Positions 49,996-58,903 of a stretch of DNA of 64,000 nucleotides are shown here, piece by piece. Within the stretch, counting starts at the first letter, position 1. Every line of letters begins with the position of its first letter. The position numbers were made by a program, and so were the translations under genes. The notes beneath the pieces were generated by a model. The model had not been told where the DNA came from. It worked only from the letters and a program-made list of their open reading frames with translations, and did no database searches. Location of the stretch: contig NZ_CP094527.1 of the NCBI RefSeq assembly GCF_022811725.1, forward strand, positions 4,092,001-4,156,000, written 5' to 3'. The stretch comes from Mucilaginibacter sp. SMC90 (GTDB lineage: Bacteria > Bacteroidota > Bacteroidia > Sphingobacteriales > Sphingobacteriaceae).

Positions 49996-52900
49996 TTGAA
50001 AACCTACACATTTCATATCACCCTTTATGACCTTGCCTTTTTTGGAATGCTGTTTATCGCAATTACTTTTGCGTTCCTTTTATGGTTTGTTAAAAAAGCC
50101 AATCAGTCGGCAAATCGCTTCTTAGCAGCTATCGTTGTTATAGCAGTTATGTGGATAGCCCAATCTGTAGCAGCAGATCATAAGCTTTTCTACGGCAATC
50201 CGCTTTGGGGCCTGTTGCCATTACGATGTTCACTGGCGTTAGGCCCTATGCTCTATTTTTACATACGGAAGGTAATTTATCCCGAACGCAACCTCAAGCG
50301 TCAAGATCTGTTACATTTTATACCCTTGTTACCGGAGTTAAGTTTTTACCTTCTTCAGGCACAGGAAACTCTCAAAATTGAGTCGGTAAAACATAACTTA
50401 CATTTGTTTCAATTATTAACATCCGGTTTGTATGTTTTGGCATTCATTTCGGTGGTTACGTATCTATACCGATGTCGCATCCTGATTCATACTTTTTACA
50501 AGGAATTAAAATTCACTGATGGCGACCGGAACCTGTACCAGCTTCAGTGGCTTCAAAATTTGCTTTCGGGTTTTGGGTTGATATGGCTACTGTGGATACC
50601 TTTTACAGTCGCCGATTATTGCTTTTACCATTTTGAATTGAACGCTCAGGCCTACTACCCCATTTATTTGCTATTAATGTCAATGTTGATCTTTATGGCG
50701 GCCAGGGTGTTTTTGAAACCGGAAATTGAAATACCTACAACTGCTGTTTTGGCGCATACGCCGTTATTAACTTTAGATCTTAAGCAAAAGAGCATCTGGC
50801 TTAAAAGAAATGTTGAAGAAAACCGGCATTATCAGGATCCTGACTTAAGCTTGAGTTCCCTTGCAGAAAAACTGGGCATCACGCCGCATGAATTATCGCG
50901 TATTCTCAATCAGGCACTAAAAAAAACTTTTAATGATTTCATCAATGCATATCGTGTTCGGGCTGCTACCCGTAAAATGCATGACCCCGCTTATAATCAT
51001 ATTACCCTTCTCGGAATTGCCTTTGAATCGGGGTTTAATTCGCAAAGCAGCTTTCATCGTATTTTTAAGCAGGTAACCGGAAAAAGTCCGCTTGAGTATA
51101 AAATTCACCTCGAAAAAGTACTCCCATCTTATAACTTGGGAGCGCGCAACCAACTTGCACCTTTAATTTTGAATCACGAAACGCCTCCTAAGTGGCCTCG
51201 TAACAAATTAAACTGCAACAATATGTTTGAAAATTATTTCAAAGCCGCATGGCGGAATTTAAAAAAGAATAAGGTTTATAGTACCCTGAATATAGTTGGT
51301 TTGGCGATAGGCATAGTTAGTGCAGCGCTGATTTTTATGTGGGTTGAAGATGAATTGAATTTCAATCACAATTTTGCAAAGCGTAATTATCTATATCATG
51401 TTATGCAAAATGAAAAAACTGATGCGGGTATAAACACCAACGGTTCTACACCGGGGCCACTCGCTGCAGCTCTAAAAGCGGATATCCCCGGTATTGTTAA
51501 CAGCGGGCGTCTCAGTTGGGCAATGGATGAGCTTGTTGTACTGGGCGAAAAAGTTATAAAAGAAAACGGAATTTATGCCGATCCGTCTGTACTTTCCATG
51601 TATACGTTAAGCTTTGTTTACGGCGACCGCACAACTGCCTTAAACAACCCTAACGACGTAGTTATCAGCGAAACAATGTCCCGCAAGTTTTTTGGCAACG
51701 GTAATCCAGTCGGAAAAACCATTAAAATGAATGCTAAAGGAGCATACAGTGTTGACGGGCTTTATAAAATAACTGGTGTATATAAAGATCTGCCTGCAAA
51801 CTGTTATTATCATTTTCAATGGCTTTCGCCGTATACTACATGGGAAAATGCAAATACATGGTTAAAGCCCTGGGGTAATAACCTTACAGAAACTATTGTT
51901 GAACTTTCGCCAAAAGCAGACACGGCATCCATTAATAAAAAACTAAAAAACTATTTGGCTACCAAAATAGATAAAGCAACCAATCAATGTTTTTTATTTA
52001 GTATGAACGACTGGCATTTGCGAAGCAACTTTGTGAACGGTTTGCAGGATGGAGGCAGCATTAAGTACGTTAGGCTTTTTTCAATGATCGCAATAATTGT
52101 TTTGCTTATAGCCTGCATCAATTTTATGAATCTTTCCACCGCACGTTCGGAGCAGCGCGGTAAAGAAGTGGGTGTACTCAAAGTAATGGGTGCAAACAAA
52201 GTAAGCCTGATAGGTAAGTTTATAAGCGAATCTATGTTGATGTCATTTATTGCGATAATGATAGCCATCGCACTTCTTTATATATTATTACCCGTTTACA
52301 ACAATCTTGTACAAAAACAACTATCAATTAATCTACTTAGCCCTGTACATTTCTGTGCGTTGCTGGGCATAGGAGTTGTTGCCGGGATTGTTGCCGGCTT
52401 TTACCCAGCTTTTTACTTGTCATCGTTTAACCCGATTGCTGTTTTAAAAGGCATCAAGGTAAAAAGCGCTGCAAGTGTTATTTTTATTCGTAAAGGGCTG
52501 GTGATCATACAATTTACATCCTCTGTTATTTTGATTATATCTACTATAGTGGTTTACAAACAGGTTCAGCATATCAAGGAAAGGGATTTGGGGTATAACA
52601 AGAACAATCTTATTTACCTGGATTTGCAAGGCAATATGAAAGATCATTTTAGCACGATAAAAAATAGCCTTTTAGCAACTGGCTATATCGAAAATGCCGC
52701 AACAAGCTTACATGACGCATTGCGCGTGTATAGTGTTGGTGGTGGCTACAACTGGCAAGGTAAAAATCCAAATGCCAAACTCGCAATTCATTCAAACGTT
52801 GTAAGCGCAGAGTACATAAAAACCATGCATATGCAATTAGTTGACGGGCGAGATTTTTATCCTGGAATTGCAGATAGTACAAGTGTGATCATTAATCAAA

Positions 52901-53595
52901 GTATGGCCAGATTAATGGGCAAAGAAGGTAAGCTTGGGGGGATATTGACCACATGGCGTAATAAACTAACGATAGTTGGCGTAATTAAAGATTTTATATA
53001 TAACGACATTTATGGGAGCGGCGCGCCTTTATTGATATTCAACGGTAATTATTCAGCTACGGTGATGGCTATCCGCTTTAAATCTAATGTAAACTTGTCG
53101 CAGGCGTTAGAAAAAACCCGGGAGGTCATGATAAAGGAAAACCCCGGATTCCCTTTTGAATACAGGTTTGCCGACAAAGATTTTGATGACTTGTTTTCTT
53201 CCGAAACGCTCATCGGCAATCTTTCAGGATTGTTTGCGATGCTTGCCATTTTCATTTCCTGTCTTGGTTTATTTGGATTGGCCGCATATACGGCAGAACG
53301 TCGCACAAAAGAAATTGGCATCAGGAAAGTGCTCGGCGCGTCAGTTACAGCGCTAACCGGTTTGTTGGCCCGGGAATTTCTGCAATTAGTGGCGGTTTCC
53401 TGTATCATTGCTTTTCCTGTGGCGTGGTGGCTAATGCACAATTGGCTGCAAAATTATACATACCGTACAACAATACAGTATTGGATGTTCGTTACCGCCG
53501 GATTTGCAGCTTTATTCATTGCATTAATTACCGTAAGCTTTCAAGCTGTGAAGGCTGCGATGGCCAACCCGGTGAAAACACTACGCTCTGAGTAG
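49996..53595 (+). CDS. Membrane AraC-type regulator fused to an FtsX/MacB-like permease (copy 2)
   Basis: The protein has 1199 residues from the TTG at 49996, chosen because it aligns with the TTG of the paralogue at 9373 (ACTTGAAAAC versus GCTTGAATCC). An in-frame TTG at 49987 is possible. Residues of about 5-245 hold six to seven membrane helices, with a loop about 35 residues longer than in copy 1 (LLPELSFYLLQAQETLKIES). The AraC-type domain (about 265-372) reads LSSLAEKLGITPHELSRILN and GIAFESGFNSQSSFHRIFKQ. From Met410 (51223) an FtsX/MacB-like permease of 790 residues follows, with FENYFKAAWRNLKKNKVYST at its start, two FtsX domains and ANPVKTLRSE at the end. No ATPase gene is nearby. 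The fusion boundary is in the same place as in copy 1, so it predates the duplication. Confidence 0.85.
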   Translation: MKTYTFHITLYDLAFFGMLFIAITFAFLLWFVKKANQSANRFLAAIVVIAVMWIAQSVAADHKLFYGNPLWGLLPLRCSLALGPMLYFYIRKVIYPERNLKRQDLLHFIPLLPELSFYLLQAQETLKIESVKHNLHLFQLLTSGLYVLAFISVVTYLYRCRILIHTFYKELKFTDGDRNLYQLQWLQNLLSGFGLIWLLWIPFTVADYCFYHFELNAQAYYPIYLLLMSMLIFMAARVFLKPEIEIPTTAVLAHTPLLTLDLKQKSIWLKRNVEENRHYQDPDLSLSSLAEKLGITPHELSRILNQALKKTFNDFINAYRVRAATRKMHDPAYNHITLLGIAFESGFNSQSSFHRIFKQVTGKSPLEYKIHLEKVLPSYNLGARNQLAPLILNHETPPKWPRNKLNCNNMFENYFKAAWRNLKKNKVYSTLNIVGLAIGIVSAALIFMWVEDELNFNHNFAKRNYLYHVMQNEKTDAGINTNGSTPGPLAAALKADIPGIVNSGRLSWAMDELVVLGEKVIKENGIYADPSVLSMYTLSFVYGDRTTALNNPNDVVISETMSRKFFGNGNPVGKTIKMNAKGAYSVDGLYKITGVYKDLPANCYYHFQWLSPYTTWENANTWLKPWGNNLTETIVELSPKADTASINKKLKNYLATKIDKATNQCFLFSMNDWHLRSNFVNGLQDGGSIKYVRLFSMIAIIVLLIACINFMNLSTARSEQRGKEVGVLKVMGANKVSLIGKFISESMLMSFIAIMIAIALLYILLPVYNNLVQKQLSINLLSPVHFCALLGIGVVAGIVAGFYPAFYLSSFNPIAVLKGIKVKSAASVIFIRKGLVIIQFTSSVILIISTIVVYKQVQHIKERDLGYNKNNLIYLDLQGNMKDHFSTIKNSLLATGYIENAATSLHDALRVYSVGGGYNWQGKNPNAKLAIHSNVVSAEYIKTMHMQLVDGRDFYPGIADSTSVIINQSMARLMGKEGKLGGILTTWRNKLTIVGVIKDFIYNDIYGSGAPLLIFNGNYSATVMAIRFKSNVNLSQALEKTREVMIKENPGFPFEYRFADKDFDDLFSSETLIGNLSGLFAMLAIFISCLGLFGLAAYTAERRTKEIGIRKVLGASVTALTGLLAREFLQLVAVSCIIAFPVAWWLMHNWLQNYTYRTTIQYWMFVTAGFAALFIALITVSFQAVKAAMANPVKTLRSE

Positions 53596-53717
53596 GATTG
53601 TGATAAATACATGGAAACACCCTCGGTTTTGGTTATGACAACATTGGCTTCCTTTTTTTATGGAAGGTAATGATAATGGCCGTTGCCGTTGATAATGCCT
53701 TAGGTTACAAAAGGACT

Positions 53718-53749
53718 AAAAAGCCCGGTTAATAGCAACCGGGCTTTTT
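53718..53749 (+). terminator. Terminator after AraC-FtsX fusion 2
   Basis: AAAAAGCCCGGTT (53718-53730) and AACCGGGCTTTTT (53737-53749) form a perfect 13-bp stem with a six-base loop. The insertion sequence begins 11 bases further on. Confidence 0.88.
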
Positions 53750-53759
53750 ATCTTAAAAA

Positions 53760-53784
53760 TGTCGCGTCCTGAAATAAGTTGACA
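53760..53784 (+). repeat. Left inverted repeat of the IS3-type element
   Basis: It begins TGTCGCGTCCTG and ends GTTGACA. The first orf starts 16 bases inside. Confidence 0.75.
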
Positions 53785-53799
53785 CTCAAGTTGACTTAT

Positions 53800-54192
53800 A
53801 TGGAAAAACGAACAAAGAATGTAAGTAGGCGCAGTCAGCGCGATTACAGCCTTGCCTTTAAGTTGCAGGTCGTGCAGCAGGTTGAAAAAGGCGAACTGAC
53901 CTATAAAAAGGCTCAAAAACATTACGGGATCCAGGGAAGGAGTACGGTATTGGTTTGGTTAAGGAAACATGGTACCTTAGATTGGACATTACCCAAACAG
54001 TACACCTTGGAAAACGATCGGGAACTTAGTCCGGAACAGCGGATCAAACAATTAGAAGCAGCATTAAAAGATGAACAGGACAAGAACCTGATCTACAAGA
54101 CCATGTTCGATATCCTGCAGCAAGAGCACGGTGTTGCATTGCCAAAAAAGTCTTTGCCCAAGCAATCCAAAGGCTCAAAGCCAAAGGAATAG
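53800..54192 (+). CDS. IS3-type transposase orfA (helix-turn-helix subunit)
   Basis: The protein has 130 residues from the ATG at 53800; seven more codons upstream are open but fall at the inverted repeat. It begins MEKRTKNVSRRSQRDYSLAF and holds the helix-turn-helix of IS3-type orfA (AFKLQVVQQVEKGELTYKKA, QKHYGIQGRSTVLVWLRKHG). A coiled-coil/leucine zipper region follows (EQRIKQLEAALKDEQDKN). It binds the inverted repeats. The stop TAG overlaps the GTG of orfB, so orfB is made by translational coupling or by programmed frameshifting into an OrfAB fusion. Confidence 0.88.
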   Translation: MEKRTKNVSRRSQRDYSLAFKLQVVQQVEKGELTYKKAQKHYGIQGRSTVLVWLRKHGTLDWTLPKQYTLENDRELSPEQRIKQLEAALKDEQDKNLIYKTMFDILQQEHGVALPKKSLPKQSKGSKPKE

Positions 54193-55052
54193 TGAGCCTG
54201 TCAAAGGCTTGCAGGTTGTTTGGGATCAGCCGTCAGGGCTATTATCAAAAGCAGCAGCGCATAGAAAAGCGTTTAAAAGAACTTAGCCAGGTAAAAGCGG
54301 ATGTGATTAAAGAACGAATCCATTTGCCCAGGTTGGGTACGCGTAAGCTTTATCATCGTTTAGGTAAACAGATCAGAAGCAAGGGAATAAAGATAGGCAG
54401 AGATGCTTTATTCGATTTTCTGCGTTCGGAACATATGCTGATCAAACCAAAGCACTCTTATCATAAAACGACGAACTCCAAGCACTGGTTACATAAGTAT
54501 CCTAACTTACTTAAACACAGGAAAGCGGCAACGAGGCCTAACGAAGTATGGGTAAGCGATATTACTTATATCGACACTAAAGCAGAGACCGCATATCTTA
54601 GCTTGATCACTGATGCTTATTCAAGAAAGATCGTAGGATATCATCTGCATCATAGCTTGCACACAGATGGTGTGGCTGCTGCCATGCAAATGGCTGTCAG
54701 ACATGAGCAGATCAAAGCGCCATTGATACATCATTCGGATAGAGGTTTGCAATATTGCTCAGCACAATATCAGCAGTTGTTGGCCAAACATCAGATTACC
54801 CCATCTATGACGGATGGATATGATTGCTATCAGAATGCTTTGGCAGAACGCATCAACGGCATTATTAAAAACGAGTTCCTGGTGGTTAAACCAGCAGATA
54901 TACAGCAGGCAAGGGTAATGATTGCAGAAGCTATTAAACTTTATAACTGTCGAAGGCCTCATTTGGCTTTAAATTATCAAACACCACAATTTGTACATCA
55001 ACAAAAAATCCTTGCTGGTATCGACCAACAAGGACTATCTTTAAATCATTAA
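54192..55052 (+). CDS. IS3-type transposase orfB (DDE integrase subunit)
   Basis: The 286-residue catalytic subunit starts with GTG, overlapping the orfA stop. An HTH_21-like segment (ISRQGYYQKQQRIEKRLKEL, LPRLGTRKLYHRLG) precedes the rve integrase core. The catalytic acids are visible: Asp in VWVSDITYI, Asp in IHHSDRGLQY and Glu in NALAERINGIIKNE. The C-terminus YNCRRPHLALNYQTPQFV is standard for IS3 elements. The reading frame appears undamaged. Confidence 0.9.
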   Translation: MSLSKACRLFGISRQGYYQKQQRIEKRLKELSQVKADVIKERIHLPRLGTRKLYHRLGKQIRSKGIKIGRDALFDFLRSEHMLIKPKHSYHKTTNSKHWLHKYPNLLKHRKAATRPNEVWVSDITYIDTKAETAYLSLITDAYSRKIVGYHLHHSLHTDGVAAAMQMAVRHEQIKAPLIHHSDRGLQYCSAQYQQLLAKHQITPSMTDGYDCYQNALAERINGIIKNEFLVVKPADIQQARVMIAEAIKLYNCRRPHLALNYQTPQFVHQQKILAGIDQQGLSLNH

Positions 55053-55056
55053 TTTC

Positions 55057-55081
55057 TGTCAACCTATTTTAGGACGACTCA
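55057..55081 (-). repeat. Right inverted repeat of the IS3-type element
   Basis: It reads TGAGTCGTCCTA from the outside and ends 23 bases before the stop codon of the TonB-dependent receptor, which is not disrupted. Confidence 0.75.
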
Positions 55082-55103
55082 AAAAAATAAAGTAACTGCC
55101 TCA

Positions 55104-57524
55104 TCATAGTTTAACCTCAAGTGTCAAATAATAACCTCGTGCATCTGCCGGAATAATTCCGGGACCGGGATAACTTTCTGCTCTTCGGGTAAAGTAGTGT
55201 TTGTTTGCCAGGTTGTTTATGGAGCCTTCTAAAGTAAAAAATCGGCTGATCTTATAGTGCGCCGAAAAATCCATTACGGTATAAGCCGGTACAATACCAT
55301 TAATGGCATTTGCAGTAAAGGTTGAGTTGGTTGCATCGGTATATTGTGAACTGGTATACGATACCTGGTAACTTGCAGAAAGCTTGTTATATTTATAAGT
55401 AACTCCCGTTTTAAAGATCATGTCTGGTGCCATTTCCACTTTTTTATTATTAAAAGCCGTTTCTTTACTGCTGGTGTAACGGGCGTTGATTAAAGCAAGA
55501 TTACCAAATACAGAAAGTTTGCTTTTCCCCATATTGCCGTTTATAAAATGTAACACCTCCAGTTCGGCAAATGATTCGAGGCCAAAATTACGTGAAGCAG
55601 CAATATTGGTACGGTAACGGTAATCGTTAAAACTGGCATCGGCAGTATCAATAGTACCAATACGGTTATTATAATGAATGGTAAAAACACTTATATCATA
55701 ATTCAGCGCATCTCCTGCATTTCCCCTAACTCCAAAATCTGCCGAATATCCTGTTTCATCCTGCAAATTCGGATTTACCTTTAAGCCTTTAACACTTGAA
55801 TTGAGGTCATTAAAATTAATGGCGCGATAGTTTTGTGAGATATTGGCATACCACTGCAAGGCTTCACTTTGTATATAACTAAAACCCAAACCGCCTATCA
55901 GAAAATGTCTGCTGCTATTTTTAACGTCCTGCGACTCCTGTCTGAATACTACATTCCCGGCCATATCTGTATTAGTTGTGATATATGAACCGTTGGCTTT
56001 TGTGATGATATTTTCAAAACGCACACCTGGTATAATGCTGAATTTTTGCGTTACCCTAAAAATATTTTCCGCAAACAAAGCGATATTATCATTTGGGAAA
56101 AGATAATGGGTATAAGCGTTCAAATCTGCATCAGAATTACCATACTTGAAATCGGCATCGCTGCCATTACTGCCCAAGCCTTGCTGACGATTGGTATGGC
56201 CATGGTAGTATCTAAAACCTACCAATAAGTTTTGCGAAATATTATTGATTTTGTAAGTATAAAGCAGCCGACTCTCGTTACCGTAATTATTGTATTTATC
56301 CACAAACAAATTACGATCTGCCCCATTGTCGGTGCGGTTAATATAATCCAGGTTACCCACTGCATCACGACTGGCATCCAATAAAAAGAAACGTGAATTA
56401 AACTTCAGATTATCATTAATCTGGTAATCCAATATAAAGGCCCCTAAATTCCAGTTTACCTTAAACCAGTTTCGCGCGCGGATGGATTGGCGTGGATCGG
56501 CGGCAAATTCAGCATCGGTTAGCCCGCCGGGCTGATGGGCCAGATAGTCCATATACGTATATTGAAAAGTTAGCGAAAGCTTATTGGTGGCTTTATAAGT
56601 TAACCCTGCATAAGCAGTATTGGCATTAAACTCACTGTTTGGCCGCCAGCCATCGGCTTGTTTGTGCTGAAAAAAGGTATAATACTGAACTTTACCTACG
56701 GTACCTGCAATGCTATTGGTAGTATTGAAGAAGCCCCACGAACCACCCGTTTCCCGTGAGGTTATTTCAATGGCTTTATTTTTAGCCCCCTCGCGTAATT
56801 TAAAATTGATCAATCCGCCAAATTGAGTCCCATACTGTAGTGATGATGCACCTCTTAATATCTCAATACGGTCAACCAATTCGGCAGGTGGTGTGTAGTA
56901 GCTTTCGGGATAACCCAGCGCATCTGCGCTAATATCATAGCCATTTTGACGTGTGTTAAAATTAGTTACACGATTGGGGTTTAACCCTCTCCCACCAATA
57001 CCTAATTGGATACCAGCGCCGTCGCTTTCCCATATATTAAGCCCTGCTACCCTACTGTAAATTTGCCGGGTATTATTGGTAGCCTTATTAGCAGTTTCAT
57101 TATCAAGTACTATCACCTCGCTTTTTTTTCCGGCATTAATAGTAGTTCCTTCTACGGCTTTAAGATGGCTCAAGGCAGATGTCTTATCTTTTCCAGCGGT
57201 TATGTTTACATCATCTAACTGGTTAATACTTTCCTGCAATATGATGTTAATACTTTTATCGGCATTTATCTCTACCGAACGGTTCATTAACTGATAGCCA
57301 ACAGCTGTAACCTCTAAAATGTATCTCCCTCTTTTTACATTCTTCAGGGTATAATTCCCGAGCGAATCACAGGCATTTTGATAATCTGTATTTAGTAACA
57401 ACACAGATGCCCCCGCCACGGCAACGCCTTTTTTATTAAGAACACGGCCACTCAGGTTAACAGTTTGGGCCGACAGGTTAAGTGATATAAACCCTAACAT
57501 AAACAGGGTAACAAATATTTTCAT
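55104..57524 (-). CDS. TonB-dependent receptor, iron-siderophore/ferric-citrate type
   Basis: The 806-residue outer-membrane receptor has a signal peptide (MKIFVTLFMLGFISLNLSAQ). A carboxypeptidase-like beta-sandwich (about residues 22-105) precedes the plug (about 130-250; SRVAGLNIWESDGAGIQLGI, IEILRGASSLQYGTQFGGLI). A 22-strand barrel follows, ending in LEVKL. The plug and barrel resemble ferric-dicitrate receptor FecA-like proteins rather than SusC. Its start codon overlaps the stop of the HTTM gene by 4 bases (ATGA), so the two are translationally coupled. It is the last gene of an operon with DUF4856 and imelysin-like lipoproteins, a combination tied to iron. The ligand itself is not known. 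Confidence 0.88.
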   Translation of the reverse strand: MKIFVTLFMLGFISLNLSAQTVNLSGRVLNKKGVAVAGASVLLLNTDYQNACDSLGNYTLKNVKRGRYILEVTAVGYQLMNRSVEINADKSINIILQESINQLDDVNITAGKDKTSALSHLKAVEGTTINAGKKSEVIVLDNETANKATNNTRQIYSRVAGLNIWESDGAGIQLGIGGRGLNPNRVTNFNTRQNGYDISADALGYPESYYTPPAELVDRIEILRGASSLQYGTQFGGLINFKLREGAKNKAIEITSRETGGSWGFFNTTNSIAGTVGKVQYYTFFQHKQADGWRPNSEFNANTAYAGLTYKATNKLSLTFQYTYMDYLAHQPGGLTDAEFAADPRQSIRARNWFKVNWNLGAFILDYQINDNLKFNSRFFLLDASRDAVGNLDYINRTDNGADRNLFVDKYNNYGNESRLLYTYKINNISQNLLVGFRYYHGHTNRQQGLGSNGSDADFKYGNSDADLNAYTHYLFPNDNIALFAENIFRVTQKFSIIPGVRFENIITKANGSYITTNTDMAGNVVFRQESQDVKNSSRHFLIGGLGFSYIQSEALQWYANISQNYRAINFNDLNSSVKGLKVNPNLQDETGYSADFGVRGNAGDALNYDISVFTIHYNNRIGTIDTADASFNDYRYRTNIAASRNFGLESFAELEVLHFINGNMGKSKLSVFGNLALINARYTSSKETAFNNKKVEMAPDMIFKTGVTYKYNKLSASYQVSYTSSQYTDATNSTFTANAINGIVPAYTVMDFSAHYKISRFFTLEGSINNLANKHYFTRRAESYPGPGIIPADARGYYLTLEVKL

Positions 57525-58903
57525 TGTTTTTTTTTATTAAATGGACGTATCCATCTTTTATGGCCGAAGAGTGTTTCCTGCTCTTTGGCCAGATTAATAG
57601 TTGTATCAATGTACAGACGGCTGCCGCTGCCATTTAACGTTACATAGCTTTCGGCGGTAACGATTGGATTAGCGATGCCCTTTTTTTGGTACTCGGCGGC
57701 AAGGAAATGCGCATACTGTAATATCATGTCGGGCTGTGTAGCCATCATGTTTTCCTGAAATTCGGTTAAGTATTGTGCATTGATAACTTCGGCGCTTTTG
57801 CCTGTTGCCGGATCTTTTACATGAAAAAAAGCGGTGCCGCCTTTTTCCATCAGCATTACCCGCCACGAAAACCGGTATCCTTCTTCCGTCCAGTACAATT
57901 TGCCCGGATAAAGCAGGTATCGGAACGGTAGTATCAACTGCAGCAGAAAATGAACTGTAAAAAAAGCACCTGCAATTCTGTTATGCCATACCGATTGATG
58001 ATAAATAACATCCTTTTCGGCCTGCTTACTCCGTATCAGGAGCATCTTGCGTAGCCAACAGATGATGTGCAGATGCGTTTTGGCTGAAAAAAAGACCAAC
58101 GTTACAGCGATCATGATATAAGGGAACATCCCTATCTTAAAGAACCAACCGGTTGACAGATGAAATATCAATACTAAAACATAAGCCCATTTACGATAAC
58201 GGTTGTGCAATAAGAAAAAGCCAATAAGCAGGTCAAACAGCATCCCAAACCAGCTAAAAACATAGGCTACCCAAAGCCGGGTAAGCAAACCGCCGATAAG
58301 CCATAAGTGACTATTTGCCGGAAGCCAGATACGCAAAGGCTCAGCTGCAATAAGCCAGTCGTAACTGATCTTTGATAAACCGGCAAAAAAATAAACCAGT
58401 ACTAATTGCAGCTTGAAGATATTTAAACACCAGCTGGGTATATGAGTAACTCTTAGCCGGGGCTTCAGCCAAATGTCAAGAGCGAAATAGCGGTTGGCAG
58501 GCACCGTTATTAATAGCAGAGCCATAATGCTCACAAAATAATAATGGTTCAAATAGGTAGTTTTATCAATAAGTTCTACATAGGTAAAACTCAGGAAAAA
58601 CAACGCCGTCGCCAAACGGTAAAGTAACCCGGCAGCTATTAACACTGTGCATACCGCCATCAATGCAAACAGTGCATACATCCCTTTTTCACCCAAAGGT
58701 TTCACCCAATCAAATCCATAAAAGGTAAAATGAAACCTGGGCTTAATATAGAACTCGCTCACCCATCCTCGCATCATAAAGCGAATGGTGCTAAAAAGCA
58801 TAATTACCCCGAATGCTATTCGCAGAATAACAAGCGGGGCGATATGTGTCGGGGTGATGAGCCAATCCCGGAATGTATTCTTCGCCAATTTCCTGTTAGT
58901 CAC
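57521..58903 (-). CDS. HTTM-domain multi-pass membrane protein
   Basis: The protein has about 460 residues. The frame opens with TTG at 58918; GTG at 58903 gives a short overlap (GTGACTAA) with the imelysin gene and is preferred, but the start is uncertain. About eight to ten membrane helices cover residues 20-290 (APLVILRIAFGVIMLFSTIR, LNHYYFVSIMALLLITVPAN, LQLVLVYFFAGLSKISYDWL). This is the pattern of the HTTM family, related to vitamin K-dependent gamma-carboxylase. A soluble C-terminal part follows (about 320-460). The family's bacterial function is not settled. Its place between an imelysin-like gene and a TonB receptor, with overlaps on both sides, ties it to metal uptake. Confidence 0.78.
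   Translation of the reverse strand: MTNRKLAKNTFRDWLITPTHIAPLVILRIAFGVIMLFSTIRFMMRGWVSEFYIKPRFHFTFYGFDWVKPLGEKGMYALFALMAVCTVLIAAGLLYRLATALFFLSFTYVELIDKTTYLNHYYFVSIMALLLITVPANRYFALDIWLKPRLRVTHIPSWCLNIFKLQLVLVYFFAGLSKISYDWLIAAEPLRIWLPANSHLWLIGGLLTRLWVAYVFSWFGMLFDLLIGFFLLHNRYRKWAYVLVLIFHLSTGWFFKIGMFPYIMIAVTLVFFSAKTHLHIICWLRKMLLIRSKQAEKDVIYHQSVWHNRIAGAFFTVHFLLQLILPFRYLLYPGKLYWTEEGYRFSWRVMLMEKGGTAFFHVKDPATGKSAEVINAQYLTEFQENMMATQPDMILQYAHFLAAEYQKKGIANPIVTAESYVTLNGSGSRLYIDTTINLAKEQETLFGHKRWIRPFNKKKQ

Larger units (their letters stand above)
53760..55081 (+). mobile_element. IS3-family insertion sequence (1322 bp)
   Basis: The element is bounded by 25-base imperfect inverted repeats (53760-53784 and 55057-55081; 20 of 25 positions match), with TG at one end and CA at the other. 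The inner 20 bases, from CGTCCTGAAATAAGTTGACA on the left, match best. It carries two overlapping frames, orfA and orfB, in the IS3 arrangement. Both flanks are runs of A (53755-53759 and 55082-55086), so a short target duplication is likely but cannot be distinguished from a plain A tract. The DDE residues are intact, so it may still be active. Confidence 0.85.

Noticed and set aside
53755..55086. Five-base A target duplication around the IS element
   Set aside because: Both flanks are A tracts, so duplication cannot be separated from the original sequence; not listed as a confirmed target site.
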